Shown here one piece after another: positions 43,745 to 55,631 of a stretch of 64,000 nucleotides of DNA. Source of the stretch: Triglochin maritima (taxonomy: Eukaryota > Streptophyta > Magnoliopsida > Alismatales > Juncaginaceae). Position 1 is the first letter of the stretch. Each line of letters begins with the position of its first letter. The stretch lies in NCBI GenBank assembly GCA_963682175.1, contig OY821782.1, positions 26,991,741-27,055,740 on the forward strand, read 5' to 3'. Below the pieces are notes generated by a model, which was not told the origin of the DNA, searched no databases, and saw nothing but the letters and a program-made list of their open reading frames with translations. The position numbers and the translations under genes are program-made.

Positions 43745-44445
43745 TCCTTAAGGCCAAACAAAGGAACAATAGAAAAACTAATAATAACGGGAACAAAGGA
43801 AAGAATTTTGGGTTTTTCGGTCTAAGGGAAGGGGGTTTCATCAACTGGTCCTGAAAGCCGTCTCAAGGGTCTGACGGTGGGAATAAGAGTACTAGTCAAA
43901 TCTATCAAAAGACTTGTTATGAGGATCTTAATTGTTGGAATCGATATGATCATTCTTTTCCAATCCTCTGATATTCCTCAAGCTCTTGTTGCCATGGCCA
44001 TTAGTTAGGATAAACCCTCTGACTGGCTTCCTGATAGTGGTGCTTCAGTTCATATTACGACCGGTGATAAAGGTAGCCGTCAATCCTTAACTATGTGTTA
44101 TGGAAATGATAATGTTATTGTTTATAATGCTAAACATCTTCATATTACTCTACTAGGACCACCAAAATTCAGTAGAAGCATGGTATTTTGTCTCTGAAAA
44201 ATGTATTTTATGTTGCTTAGATCAAGAAAAAACTTGTTATCCATTGGACAATAGACTAATGATTATGCATATAATGTTACTTTTGGTCTCGTTTATCTTC
44301 ATGTTATTCACAGATAAAGGAAATTAATAGCTAGTGGGAGCAAGACAAGGCAGATTTACAATCTCGAGAGTATTGCTAAGCATGCTTTCTTCTCTATTAG
44401 GCAAAGAGTAGTTGATGATGGCACTTGACACTTAAGACTGGGTCA
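43745..44445 (+). pseudogene. Copia gag-protease/pre-integrase remnant
   Basis: With shifts, the translation gives a decayed zinc-knuckle region (TCYEDLNCWNRYDHSF), then DWLPDSGASVHITTGDKG, a Copia aspartic protease with the Asp-Ser-Gly triad, then RKNLLSIGQ and HLRLGHH of the pre-integrase region. Many stops. It belongs to a different Copia lineage from A and B. The flanks do not show its LTRs. Confidence 0.82.
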
Positions 44446-44640
44446 TCATGCTTTTGTCTTGCAACACTTGGTGACTTAGGGTTTTGTGAGACAGTGTCTC
44501 GAGGGATTGCTACCTCTTTACTCTTTTACTTCTCCAAAACCCTAATATGCCCACTTCCCACCGTCGTGTCATGTTGCCCTACCACCGTGCTGCTTCGTTA
44601 CCACCTCTAACAAATCCAGGCGAAAGAATCTAATGGGAAA
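44446..44640. other. Unassigned sequence
   Basis: I see no convincing gene or repeat here; frames are short and unsupported. Confidence 0.5.
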
Positions 44641-45000
44641 TTTCTTACCCAAGACAAGACTAACAAAGAGATTATTAGATAAATCACAGTTCTATGAGGC
44701 ATTTTGGAATGTGAAACTAAGTTGACTACAAACTTTTGTTATCCTGCTTGTTCCAAACAATTTTTTGCTTGTTTTGATTCTTAATTCGAATGTACCTCTT
44801 TAATTCATTCGGCCAGCAACATCTGTTATTTTAGTCTTTGCATATCAGTCTTAAAAGAACTCCATTCAATAGGTATCTTACTTAAAACAAGTCCAACATA
44901 GAGATTATCAGACAAATCAAAGTTATATTGTTTCAACTTATTTCTTATGTTCTCAAGCTCAATTAGTTGTGAAGTGACACTCGGAAGTCGGACCCATATT
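44641..45000 (-). pseudogene. Copia gag fragments, minus strand, partly duplicated
   Basis: On the minus strand 44835-44990 encodes SQLIELENIRNKLKQYNF followed by DLSDNLYVGLVLSKIPIEW, a Copia UBN2-type capsid segment. A second, more decayed copy of part of it (CDLSNNLFVSLVLGK) lies at about 44641-44700. This points to a local duplication before decay. From 45001 to 45153 nothing clear is seen. Confidence 0.65.
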
Positions 45001-45153
45001 GAACTTGAATTAAAAGAACTTCTCCGTGGGGAGAGTTTTCGAGAGTCCCTCTTAATTTTGCAATTGAGCGTTCAAGTGGTCTCATATATCTTTCGTTGTC
45101 TTGACTCACTACAGGTCATGGCTAAATGAGGTTTCAAAGATGTTATTAGGTAG

Positions 45154-47116
45154 TGTAACGTACCCGAAAACAGCGGAAAATTTAAACAATAATAAAGACC
45201 GTCAACGGTCAACACTGGGCACGTCACGGGAAACAAACCAACATATATAATATAAATATGATCCACGTGGAAGTCAAATATACAAACTGACTGTGATTAC
45301 GACAAAAGCTATACAATATGTAATCACCTCAAAAGAAAGAGACTGACAACTACAGGATCTGATCTCGGGGGCACCGTCCTAGGTCACCACCTCAACCTCT
45401 AACCCTGCTCGCTACCTGAAATGCAAACAACAAACATGCCTGAGTTCCCTGCAGGAACCCCGTATACCAAACCTCCTAAAATACAAAAGGAATTAAAGAC
45501 AATGCAATGCTATGCACATGATCATCCGCCTCGGGCCCACAATAATGCCCTCACCGCCTCCGCGGCACTGAACCACTCCTGCCACTAGGGTCAAGTCAGT
45601 CCACCGCTGCCTCACAAGGGTCAGTCGACACCACTGCTCCCCAAAAAGTGCAGGAAGGAACCCCTGGTACACGCCGCACCCAAGGAGCGAGTCAGCCCGC
45701 CGAATACACAACTCGGGTCAGACGACAGCCACTGCTCCCCCAAGAGTCGCCTAGCGCGCACCCTGCCGGAACATCCTCGGCCTACCGCTAAACCCTCGCA
45801 AACTGCCCAAGGTTTACGGTACACATCCCTCACACCCCGCTCGGTAAGAGAGGAAAAAGTACAACAATAATACGCCTTCGTCGAAGGTGAAATCCGTAGC
45901 TCTCAAAGCCGGTAATCAACCGTCGCCTCGGAGCCGGTAGTCGACCTGACATCGACGGATCGCGTGTGGATAAATCCACCAACCTGCGGCAGATCGGTCG
46001 ACCGCTACAAGCACACCGGTCGACCGGTCCCCCACACAGTACACAGTACTGTACAAACAAATCTACCGGTCGAACCACGCCAACCGAATTACCGACCAAT
46101 CGGTCGAACAAAAGTCATCTAGCGGTCGACCGTTTGGAAGGTCTACGCTATACAATTTTATATAATATATATATCCGACCGGTCGAACCAAGGGGCCGTT
46201 CGACCGATAACAGGACTTTCAATATTTTGCCCAAGTCTCGTTCGGTCGACCGGAACTGAAATACAGTTCGACCGAATCAACACAAGCACTCTACCGCTTA
46301 AATAAATGCCCAGTCGGTCGACCGAGAGTTAAAGAGCGGTCGACCGTTTTGATGGTCAAAGCTCCCAACCGACATAGCATCGAATGGATCGGTCGAACAA
46401 GGTTAAGGGCGTTTGACCGTTTAATAAGTCAAAACCCCCAACCGACCCATTCTCATTGTTATTCGGTCGACCGGCTAAGTGGTCCCGTTCGACCGATAAC
46501 AGCATATCCCCTTTTTCCCGCACAAATCTGGCATAACGGTCGACCGTCTAACGACATCGTTCGACCGTTCGCGGGTAAACATCAATATAATAATAGGATC
46601 GGTCGACTGCCCACAGGCACCGGTCGACCGATCGTCGTCTTCAACCTCTGAATTGGTTGAATTCCGACGGGGAATTCGACACCAACGTCGATCCCCAACA
46701 CTCACAAGGCTTATGTGAGTTATAATGAAGATTTGGCATACCTTTTTGACGGTTGTGGAAGTCTCCCGAGCTTGAATCACTTCACTCCTCTTCTTCTTCC
46801 TTCTTCTCCTTCTTCTCCTCTTCTTCTACTTCACCTTCTTCTTTCCTCCTTCTTCTGCTTCGAAACACTCCTCTCACTCTCTGATAACAGGCAATGATGA
46901 AGAAAACGTCCAAACCCTTATCTCTTTACAACATCACCTTAAATAGACAAATCCACCTACACCTCATCCAATCACACTTAACCTAAAACCTAACCAACCA
47001 AAGCCATCCACCTCAATCTCCACATGTCCAACACCTCCACCTCTCCATGCAGGATTAATTAGGGTTAATTAAGTTTAGGTTTTGTTAATTAAGATGTTTT
47101 AGATTAGGTTATTACA
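45154..47116 (-). repeat. Element F 3' LTR
   Basis: The 1963-bp LTR reads TGTAATAACC to CGTTACA on the minus strand. Frames of 60-101 codons inside it are chance products of the GC-rich palindrome array. Confidence 0.95.
45994..46632. repeat. CGGTCGACCG palindrome array in F 3' LTR
   Basis: About 20 GGTCGACC or GGTCGAAC/GTTCGACC variants lie in 640 bases. It includes CGACCGATAACAG twice (46201 and 46490), shared with the Copia B LTR. Confidence 0.9.
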
Positions 47117-47132
47117 ATCTACCCTCCTTAAA
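47117..47132 (-). promoter_or_regulatory. Element F polypurine tract
   Basis: TTAAGGAGGGTAGAT on the minus strand abuts the 3' LTR. Confidence 0.8.
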
Positions 47133-47165
47133 AGAATTTCGTCCGCGAAATTCGAAACAACTGAC

Positions 47166-49793
47166 TTACCGGAATAACTCTGGATACTGCTTCCTGACAT
47201 CCTCCTCAATCTCCCAGGTAGCCTCTCTGTCAGTGTGATGCTGCCACCTGACCTTCACCATAGGAATCGCTCTCCTCCTGAGCTGATGTACCATCTGATC
47301 CACAATCTCAACTGGTCTCTCATCTAATGACAAATCCGGCTGGATCTCCGGTACTGATATCTCTATCACATGAGCTGGATCGGCCACGTACTTCCTCAGC
47401 ATAGAAACATGGAAGACGTTGTGAAGTCCTGCGAACTGTGGCGGTAAAGCAATCCTATACGCCACCTCACCAACCCGATCCAATATCTCAAACGGTCCGA
47501 CATATCTCGGACTCAGCTTCCCCTTCTTCCCGAATCTCATCACCCCTCTGGAAGGCGAGATCTTCAGGAAGACATGATCTCCTACCTCAAAAGTCAGCTC
47601 ACGCCTCCGCGTATCAGCATAACTCTTCTGCCTGCTCTGCGCCGTAGCTAGTCGTCTCCGAATCACGTCGACCTTCTCTGAATACAACTGGATAATGTCA
47701 GGTCCAACTAGCTGTCTCTCGCCCACATCACTCCAGCATACCGGCGATCTACACGGTCTCCCGTATAATGCCTCATAGGGTGCCATCCCAATACTCGAAT
47801 GGTAGCTGTTGTTGTAGGCGAACTCAATCAACGGCAAATGCTCATCCCAATGCCCGGTCCAGTCAAGTGTACACGCTCTCAGCATGTCCTCCAATGTCTG
47901 TATCGTCCGCTCTGACTGGCCATCTGTCTGTGGGTGGAAAGCTGTACTAAACTTCAGACGTGTCCCCAACGCTCTGTGTAGACTCTCCCAAAATCTCGAA
48001 GTGAATCTGGGATCTCTGTCTGAAATAATACTGACCGGCACGCCATGAAGTCTGACAATCTCCTCAATATATAACTTAGCTAGACCCTCCAGAGCAAGAG
48101 TGGTCTTAATAGCTAAGAAATGTGCCGACTTGGTAAGTCGATCGACTATAACCCAAATCGCATCGTGGAATCTCCGTGTCTTCGGTAGCCCCGTAACAAA
48201 ATCCATCGTCACGTGCTCCCACTTCCACTCGGGCAGCTCAATCCTCTGCATCTGCCCTGCTGGTCTCTGGTGCTCTATCTTCACCTGCTGACAGACCAAA
48301 CATCTCGACACGAAGTCTGCAACGTCCTTATTCATACCTCGCCACCAGAAGTTCCGCTGCAGGTCTTTGTACATCTTGGTGCTCCCTGGATGAATGGAAT
48401 ATCTCGATCTGTGTGCCTCCTCCATGATGTCATGTCTCAGGTCTTCTGTCTTCGGCACCCAGATACGGTCTCTGAATCTCAGACCTCCATCCACTCCAAC
48501 TCTGAAGTCTGATCCATCTCTGGCAGCTAACTGTAACAAACTGCTCAACTCCTCATCTGTAGTCTGAGCATGAATCACTGCTGATACTGTCTGAGGCTCT
48601 ACTCTCAATCCGGCAATCACTGCGCCCTCGGAGCTATCAGCAAATGGCCTCCACTCTGCCAAGGACTCTAGCAGTCTCCACTCCTGAATGCATAGGCCTG
48701 CTACTGATACCTCCACCTTCCGGCTCAAAGCGTCTGCAACTGTGTTCGCCTTCCCCAGATGGTAAGAGATAGTGAAATCGTAGTCCTTAATGAACTCAAG
48801 CCATCTGCGCTGCCTCATATTCAGCTCCTTCTGCGAGAACAGGTACTTCAGACTCTGATGATCTGTAAACACCTCGAACCGCTCGCCATAAAGATAGTGT
48901 CTCCAGGTCTTCAGTGCATGAACCACTGCTGCTAACTCCAAATCATGTGTCGGGTAATTCCTCTCATGGACCTTCAGCTGTCTGGATGCGTATGCGATCA
49001 CCCTCCCGTGCTGCATAAGTACACATCCTAAGCCAACACCTGAAGCGTCACTATAAATCACGAATCCCCCCGTGCCACTCGGCAATGATAAAACTGGTGC
49101 TGTGGTCAACCGTCTCTTCAGCTCCTGAAAGCTGTCCTCGCACTTCTGCGACCAAACAAAAGTGACTCCCTTCTGCGTCAGAGCCGTCAGTGGTGCTGCC
49201 AATCTCGAGAAGTCTTTGATGAAGCGACGGTAATAACCCGCCAGTCCAACAAAGCTCCTAATCTCCGTCACGCTCGTAGGGGTCCTCCACTGTGTCACTG
49301 CCTCTACCTTCGCCGGATCCACTGATATCCCCTCTGCCGATACAATGTGTCCGAGGAACGCCACTCTGTCCAACCAAAACTCGCACTTTGAGAACTTAGC
49401 ATATAACTGCTGAGCCCTCAAGATGCTGAGTACAATCCTCAAATGCTCTCTGTGCTGCTCCATATCTGATGAATAGATCAGAATGTCATCCACGAAGACA
49501 ATCACAAATATATCAATATACTGCCTGAACGTCCGGTGCATCAGATCCATGAACGCTGCCGGAGCATTCGTCAATCCAAATGGCATCACCAAGAACTCAT
49601 AGTGTCCATATCTCGTCCTGAAGGCTGTCTTCTGGATGTCCTCATCTCGGATCCTCAACTGGTGATATCCTGAACGCAGGTCAATCTTCGAGAAAACCTT
49701 CGCTGACTGCAGCTGGTCAAAGAGGTCCTCGATCCTAGGTAAGGGATACCTATTCTTCACCGTCACCTGGTTCAGCATCCTGTAGTCTATGCA
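47166..49793 (-). CDS. Element F pol, C-terminal part (RT, RNase H, integrase, chromodomain)
   Basis: The frame continues from 57175 after removal of G and one target-duplication copy, and ends at 47166. Domains in order: reverse transcriptase from [18 protein letters not shown] with catalytic [10 protein letters not shown]; RNase H with [20 protein letters not shown] and [11 protein letters not shown]; integrase zinc region ([23 protein letters not shown]); core with [22 protein letters not shown] and [16 protein letters not shown], so all three acidic residues are kept; and a chromodomain-like end ([20 protein letters not shown]). No stop or shift is seen. Not translatable as part of the polyprotein while G is present. 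Confidence 0.93.
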   Translation of the reverse strand, partial: CIDYRMLNQVTVKNRYPLPRIEDLFDQLQSAKVFSKIDLRSGYHQLRIRDEDIQKTAFRTRYGHYEFLVMPFGLTNAPAAFMDLMHRTFRQYIDIFVIVFVDDILIYSSDMEQHREHLRIVLSILRAQQLYAKFSKCEFWLDRVAFLGHIVSAEGISVDPAKVEAVTQWRTPTSVTEIRSFVGLAGYYRRFIKDFSRLAAPLTALTQKGVTFVWSQKCEDSFQELKRRLTTAPVLSLPSGTGGFVIYSDASGVGLGCVLMQHGRVIAYASRQLKVHERNYPTHDLELAAVVHALKTWRHYLYGERFEVFTDHQSLKYLFSQKELNMRQRRWLEFIKDYDFTISYHLGKANTVADALSRKVEVSVAGLCIQEWRLLESLAEWRPFADSSEGAVIAGLRVEPQTVSAVIHAQTTDEELSSLLQLAARDGSDFRVGVDGGLRFRDRIWVPKTEDLRHDIMEEAHRSRYSIHPGSTKMYKDLQRNFWWRGMNKDVADFVSRCLVCQQVKIEHQRPAGQMQRIELPEWKWEHVTMDFVTGLPKTRRFHDAIWVIVDRLTKSAHFLAIKTTLALEGLAKLYIEEIVRLHGVPVSIISDRDPRFTSRFWESLHRALGTRLKFSTAFHPQTDGQSERTIQTLEDMLRACTLDWTGHWDEHLPLIEFAYNNSYHSSIGMAPYEALYGRPCRSPVCWSDVGERQLVGPDIIQLYSEKVDVIRRRLATAQSRQKSYADTRRRELTFEVGDHVFLKISPSRGVMRFGKKGKLSPRYVGPFEILDRVGEVAYRIALPPQFAGLHNVFHVSMLRKYVADPAHVIEISVPEIQPDLSLDERPVEIVDQMVHQLRRRAIPMVKVRWQHHTDREATWEIEEDVRKQYPELFR

Positions 49794-51332
49794 TGATTGA
49801 CATCATTTCATGCTTATATTTGTACCTTATATCCATTATCTTACACCTAAGCAATGCTATGTGACGAGTTTTATGTTTAGTTTTCAGAAATAAAGAGGTT
49901 TGAAGAGAAGAGCCATGAAAGGACCCAAAAGCAGGAAAAAAGGACCTAATTGTGAGACCTGGGGACCAAGATGCAAGGGGGAAGGACCTGATCGTAAGAC
50001 AGAAGGACCTAAGAGCAAAACAGGAAACTCCTCACCATCATGAGGAGTATTTTGTCAATTCGATTCGGGTCGGAGCTCCACTAAACCAACCAGATGCATC
50101 TAAGACCAAGAAACACTTCAAGAAAAGCCCACAAAGAAAACCAGACGGATCCAAGCTTTATAGGCCGCCAATTGGCGGTCTGGAACCGCTAATTGGCGGT
50201 CCATTTAGCCCAGGATCCGTCCAATTTTCTGTAGCACGTGTATTAGTGTATTTTTAGTGTATTTGTGGTATTGGTTTAGTCCCACATCGGGGGATTGTCC
50301 CGGATTAGCTTTTTCCATGCTTATAAATAGAACTCTTCACCTTCCATTGTAATTACCCATTGTTTGGTGGCATTCTCTCTACTAAGGAGTGAGCCTTGAA
50401 GCAATAACTCAAGGTGGAGAAGGATGCTACCTTCAATGTGAGTCATTGTTAATAAAAGTTTATTTGTTTCTTTTAATCTTGTTTTGTTATGTTGCTTGTT
50501 TTGTGTGGGTTGTTTTACTTTGTTCAATTTCTTGTTTAGTAATTTTAGTATCTTAGTTAAATGTTTTCTTTACTTAGTCTAATCAGTAGTGTAATGAGTA
50601 GTGAGTAGTTCCATCCCCATTTGGGGGGTGGAGAAATATGTGATATAATAATGTAGTGTATTAAGTGTGTGTTATTTTTATCCCTTGAGCTTTATATGAT
50701 TTCCATAACCATCTAATGGGTCTCCACTCTTATCTTTGATATGCTAATGCTCTTGAATGAAGCTTAGCTTATGCTTTGATTAGTGGACCTATTTTATGGG
50801 GAATAATAAGGTTAGGATATGGATGAAGTAATTGTTGGTAACACAATTTGTAGTGTATGTGCTCTTGTTGCCTTTTCCTTAGCTAATGTCTTGTATGTTT
50901 TAATGATGTAGTCATCTTAATTCATGTGGAGGCATAGTAGGGTCTAGTCTTTATACTTGAGTTCATGTAGCTTCATTCCAATTATTGTCTTGTATGTTTT
51001 AATGATGTAGTCTTATCTTAATTCATGTAGAGGCAAAGTTGGATGTAGTTTTATGATTTCATGCACTACATGTTGTGAGGAGCTTAATGAACACACACAC
51101 ACTTCTTTATGTTCACATTATTTCTCTACCCCCTTTGGGGTTTAGTTTTATTGCTTATCTTCATTTCCTTTTTGCATCTTAGTGTAGTTTAGTGTAATAC
51201 ATCTTTCTCCCTTCTTTTTACCTCTCGCCTTCGAATAAACCAAGTGTCGACACACCTCCCAGTGGACGACCCGTATTTGCCACCGCTTCAACGCGGCCGT
51301 GCACTTGCGGTTAAATATAAAACGATCAATCA
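49794..51332 (+). repeat. Element G 5' LTR
   Basis: It starts TGATTGACATC and ends GATCAATCA. It contains CCGCCAATTGGCGG at 50165-50178 and a one-base variant at 50186-50199. Confidence 0.95.
50279..50329 (+). promoter_or_regulatory. USE plus TATA, snRNA-like promoter in G 5' LTR
   Basis: GTCCCACATCG at 50279-50289 and TATAAATA at 50322-50329 have the same 32-base gap as in D, while the sequence upstream of the USE has diverged. Confidence 0.65.
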
Positions 51333-51338
51333 AGTTTT

Positions 51339-51356
51339 TGGCGCCGTTGCCGGGGA
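51339..51356 (+). promoter_or_regulatory. Element G primer-binding site (tRNA-Asp type)
   Basis: TGGCGCCGTTGCCGGGGA lies six bases after the LTR. Confidence 0.9.
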
Positions 51357-52430
51357 GGTGCTCTGTCCAGACCTTGGTTTGGACGATTCGAGGGGTTGTT
51401 AATTTTTTGTTTTTAGTTTTTCTTAGTTTCAGGAAACCATCAGATCACGGGGAGGCCACTGGAGAAGTTTGAGGAAGCGAAGCCAACAACAGACCGCCAA
51501 TCAGCGGTTTGGAACCGCCAATTGGCGGCCTGGTAAGGGATTCTGTCTGCCAATTTTTTTGTGGTCATTTGTGTTGTAATTTGTGTTATCTGGGAGCCCA
51601 ATTGTGCATGTTGTGACTTCTTATTTGCTCCCAGATCATTAATCACTCCCCCATTAATCAACTTGGCCCTAAAATCCAAAGCAAAAGACTAGACGTTCTT
51701 ATTTGTTTAGGTCACGCATCATGTATTGACTTGAGCATATAGTTGTCTTTTCTTTTAGCTTTAATTTCAGTTGTTGAGTGCTGGCGTAAGGTACGCATTT
51801 CCTACACTCATTCACGCATCTCGTATGCCCATGCATTAGTTAGTAGGATTTGCATCAGGACAAGAGTGCGAGAGCGTTTGATTGGAGCGATTGATTGCTA
51901 GATCTAGGATCAAATCGCTACTAAGGAGGGGCTGTCCCATAAAAGATAAGGTGGGGGATTTCATCACCCTTTCCTTGGCCCCAAAAACCACTCTTAATAA
52001 AGCCTTAACTAAAAGCAAGTAGACATTGGCCCTAAGGAATTCGGACGCACTAGGAGAGTAATCTAGTCGAGACCGTCATGACCTGATCGGCGTTGCCTAC
52101 CTTGTCGATAGTAGGAGGTACTGGATCTCCGGATCTGGTATCACTTGCTGGGCATTGTGGTCCTCGTTGTAGGGAGGTGAGGCGTGTCAAGGCTAGTGAC
52201 CTCGAAGTTAGGCGTCGTCTAGCTTAAGGACCCATTGCCTTACATTGTTTGAGCCGTGCTTGCTAGTTAGGCTTCTTCCTGATCCCGTTACCCACGCTAG
52301 CTTTAGGGATTCTTCCCTTCTCCTCTGAGTCATCTTCTTCTCACCTTCTTCTACGTTATAGTCTCCTCCCCTTTACACTCTCTGTTAGCGTTTTAGGGTC
52401 GAGTCGAGCACTTTTTGCGAGCTTAGCCTC
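51357..52430 (+). other. Element G leader
   Basis: The leader is non-coding, with palindromes at 51493-51506 (imperfect) and 51514-51527 (CCGCCAATTGGCGG). The conserved block at 51920-52050 (AAAAGATAAGGTGGGGGATT, TAGACATTGGCCCTAAGGA) is shared with D and H. Confidence 0.75.
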
Positions 52431-53981
52431 GTGGTGGTGAGAGTGATCGACTCGAGAGTTTTTCTTGAGATGGATGGTTACATGGGCGACCATCCATATC
52501 ATTGTTGGGACCAGGACGATTCTCCCTGGTACTCCGGACCCATGCAACCTGGGGTGGCTCAGACTAACACCCCGTATGGTTGGGATGATCGCAATTTTGT
52601 GACTGAGCAGTCTTCATATTGGGGTAACATGAGAGAGGCACCGACTGCTAGACCACAATCTAGTTATGCCGGATCATATGCTGGTCAACAAACTGAGACG
52701 TTACAACAAACTTTGGCCTCTTTCATGCGTATGGCAGACGACATGAGTGCCCCGGTGGCTCCAGTAGCCGTACCGTGCGACTGTTGTGGGTTGAGTGGTC
52801 ATGTTATCGGGGAATGTCCTTATGTTCCCCCTGAGCCTGAGTATGAGCACACATTTTCCCAAAATGCTCATTATGACCATTACGCATCCGCGTACAACCC
52901 GAGAGTGATGGATTCATGGGGAGACAAATCTTATCCAAATTCTTATACCTCATTTTCACCCCCGTATCCTCCTCCCGAATACTCAGAATTCTACCAACAC
53001 CCCACTTCAAATCATTGGACTCATTCTCAGCCCATCAATACCCAACCCCAAAATTTCCCAAGCTCTGACTTGGACCTCACTGTTGACCCCAAATTTGATT
53101 CCTTAAAACAAACCCTCCAAACATTCATGGAAACCACTCAAACTTTATTGAAGTCCAACTTGAATTCCTTGCAAAATATGGAATTGCAAGTGAGTCAAAT
53201 GACACAACAATTCCATGAACGCGAGGAGGGTCACCTTTCTTGTCAACATGAGGATTCATCTTTTGATATCGAACCACCACCACATCCACAAATTCAAAGC
53301 ACAACCTTTCAAAGTCAAACTCCTAGTCAGCCTGAGGGACTTGGGGTTTCAATTCACGATCACTTAGTGGAGGATTCGATTCAAATTGAGAATAACTTGG
53401 ACCAGTTCTATTATGAGTCGGCACAGGATTGTGCCTTATCTTTTTGTCCCGTGGCCCTTGAGCCACATGATCTTCATTTTGATCCTCTTAAGGACCCACC
53501 TCTGGTGGAGCAAGAGCTCCCTAGTACCCTCAACTTCAAACAACCTGATGAGAGTTTGCCTCTCACTATTGTTCCTGATCATCTTGGAAATGATGGAACA
53601 TCAAACAACCACATTGCTCATGAGGGTATTAGGAGTTCCTTGGAGGATACCTTGGGTATGAGACCCACTTCCTGTTCTCCTGGTGAGTTGGACATGCATA
53701 ACGAGGTGCTTGACCTCGTTCCAACCCACCAGCCTGTTGGTTGGAGAGTTTGGATTGACGATCATAACTTCAGCAACGCAACGGGAGAAACTCTTCCTCC
53801 GTTGCCCCTTACTTCCCAAACTCTCGAGAGGTTCAAGCTCTTTCAGTTTGATCCTTTGAATGAGACGCCTTTGCGTCCAATTCACGAACCTCTCATTTCA
53901 TCTGGTGCTCTTTGTGAAGGGGGCCCACACATGAGTATTCTGGCCCCGCGTGGTGTCATGTTCCCTTTCCAGGTGCATTGA
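52431..53981 (+). CDS. Element G gag-derived protein (516 aa), lacks capsid and protease
   Basis: The frame opens at 52431; the ATG at 52470 (MDGYMGDHPYH) is an alternative start. The first 100 residues do not resemble the capsid of D or H. Residues about 116-129 form zinc knuckle CDCCGLSGHVIGEC. Then comes a region like D's post-knuckle linker (MELQVSQMTQQFHEREEG near 265-285). The protease seen in D is missing. The rest matches D's C-terminal tail (CPVALEPHDLHFDPLKDPP, PVGWRVWIDDHNF near 437, ending FPFQVH). The intact frame in a very recent insertion suggests the protein is made, perhaps as an RNA-binding factor. That role is inference. Confidence 0.82.
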   Translation: MVVRVIDSRVFLEMDGYMGDHPYHCWDQDDSPWYSGPMQPGVAQTNTPYGWDDRNFVTEQSSYWGNMREAPTARPQSSYAGSYAGQQTETLQQTLASFMRMADDMSAPVAPVAVPCDCCGLSGHVIGECPYVPPEPEYEHTFSQNAHYDHYASAYNPRVMDSWGDKSYPNSYTSFSPPYPPPEYSEFYQHPTSNHWTHSQPINTQPQNFPSSDLDLTVDPKFDSLKQTLQTFMETTQTLLKSNLNSLQNMELQVSQMTQQFHEREEGHLSCQHEDSSFDIEPPPHPQIQSTTFQSQTPSQPEGLGVSIHDHLVEDSIQIENNLDQFYYESAQDCALSFCPVALEPHDLHFDPLKDPPLVEQELPSTLNFKQPDESLPLTIVPDHLGNDGTSNNHIAHEGIRSSLEDTLGMRPTSCSPGELDMHNEVLDLVPTHQPVGWRVWIDDHNFSNATGETLPPLPLTSQTLERFKLFQFDPLNETPLRPIHEPLISSGALCEGGPHMSILAPRGVMFPFQVH

Positions 53982-55614
53982 CCCACTCTTGAGGTTCCCA
54001 TTTGATGTCTTTTGACAAATGAAGATGGGAACTTATGTTTGTACATAGTTATATGAAAAAAAAATGAAAAAAAAGAACAAAAATAAAAAGAAAAAAAGAA
54101 GTACAATAAAAGACTCCTTCAGTGAGCATCGATTGTTGTGAGCCCCAACCCTTGTGTATTTGGGCTCCATTTCTTTCACGTATTTGTATCCCTTCTTTAG
54201 CATCTCACAGGTTTTGAGGGAATTCGGGTTATGTCCATCAACATGACCTTGCACTTCCCTTTGTACTTCATGTTGGTGAGATCTCTCCTTTTTATGCATC
54301 AATCCATGTAGTATCTTGCTTGCATTCATTGAGGACAATGCATGAAGTAGGTGTGGGGGGGTGTTTTACGTGTGTACATAGTTGAGTCTTTTTCCTTTGA
54401 TTTTGTTTTCTTTTGTTTGCATTGTTAGGGTCATGATAGTGTGCTGCACTTAATATCGATATATCTGCTTGCCATGATCCTTGGGTGACTTGTCTTCTTT
54501 TGCTTGCCTAGTGCTTCAAAATTTTCACATTTCTTTCAAAATCTTCATGTGTTTTCGAAAGAAAATGTTTTGTGGGTTTTGCGTGTGTTTAGCATGTGCA
54601 AAACCGTTGAGAGGCAAAGTAAAAAGAAAGCTCCCAAAATTGTCTTGAACTTGATGCATTAGGATATCTAGTACGTGGCTTTAGGATTTATCGAGTCGTT
54701 AGGATGCACCCCAGTTTTCCCTTGGGGGTGAGTAATCACTGGGTTTCAGTACTCAAACATTTAAAGAAGTCCACCCTGAACCTAGTGAGTCAAATAATTC
54801 GTGTTTGTTAATTTAGGAAGTTTGTTGTAGTCAAGGGCCCTTAATATCTTTTTGTGAAACTTAAGTGTAGGGGTTTTGGTTCCCATATAGATAAATGAAT
54901 AAATAAGTGGTGTTCTCTCTTCTCGCACGGCTCCTATCACTCGGGAAAGTAGGTCTGAGGGGACTTTGTGCCTGGTGCTTTCGAGTCATCTGACTTGGGA
55001 TGCACCGACCGAACTCCCGTTACACGGGTGGTAGGGATCGCCCTATGTGGAGATTTGGGGGAAGGTGTACGTGATAGTGTAAGTCCTCATAGGCAATGAT
55101 GCACGAAACCTGACCCTGGGAGAATCAAACACCAACCAATAAATGCTCCAAAGAAAAAGAAAAAAAAAAGAAGGAACAGAAAAAGAAAAAGAAAAGAAAA
55201 GAAGAGTCAAATAAGAACCAAAATGGACTTTACACTTTGTTTCACATTCAGAAGTTAAGGTTGCCCATGTCTTTCACTTAATTCCTTAGTTAACTCTCAC
55301 GAATAACTCATTAGGCTAGGTGTGTGGACTGATTACATATATAGAGTCGACCCGTAGTATTACCGCATTCCATGATCGACAAAATAAGTCCAACGAGTCG
55401 TGTAGCTAGATTGATTAATGCATCTTGTTTGGATTTTGTGGGTATATCCGCTGAAAACCCTCAGGAGACACCACTCCTCCTCCTTGGCAACAAGGAGGTT
55501 TAACGGCTTGTTGCAGGTGCTAAGTGCAACCGTGATTCCTACGAAAGTGAGTTAGGATTTCTTGTTTTTCGTATGCTTTTTCCTTTCTTTGTTTTGCTCG
55601 AGACTAGCAAAAAC
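53982..55614 (+). other. Element G 3' non-coding region
   Basis: It holds an A-rich tract (54055-54101), an internal polypurine tract (54327-54361), about 1 kb conserved with D and E, and the hairpin module at 55435-55560. The frame ending at 55501-55503 encodes DFVGISAENPQETPLLLLG before a stop. Confidence 0.75.
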
Positions 55615-55631
55615 TTAGGTGTGGGGGTATT
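55615..55631 (+). promoter_or_regulatory. Element G 3' polypurine tract
   Basis: TTAGGTGTGGGGGTATT abuts the LTR start. Confidence 0.85.

Noticed and set aside
45493..46111. Paired 70-100 codon frames in both F LTRs
   Set aside because: They are GC-rich LTR sequence duplicated by the LTR structure; no homology seen and they conflict with each other on both strands.
45994..46632. Repeat-spacer look of the palindrome arrays suggesting a CRISPR array
   Set aside because: Repeats are only about 10 bases, spacing is irregular, no cas genes exist and the sequence is a plant LTR.
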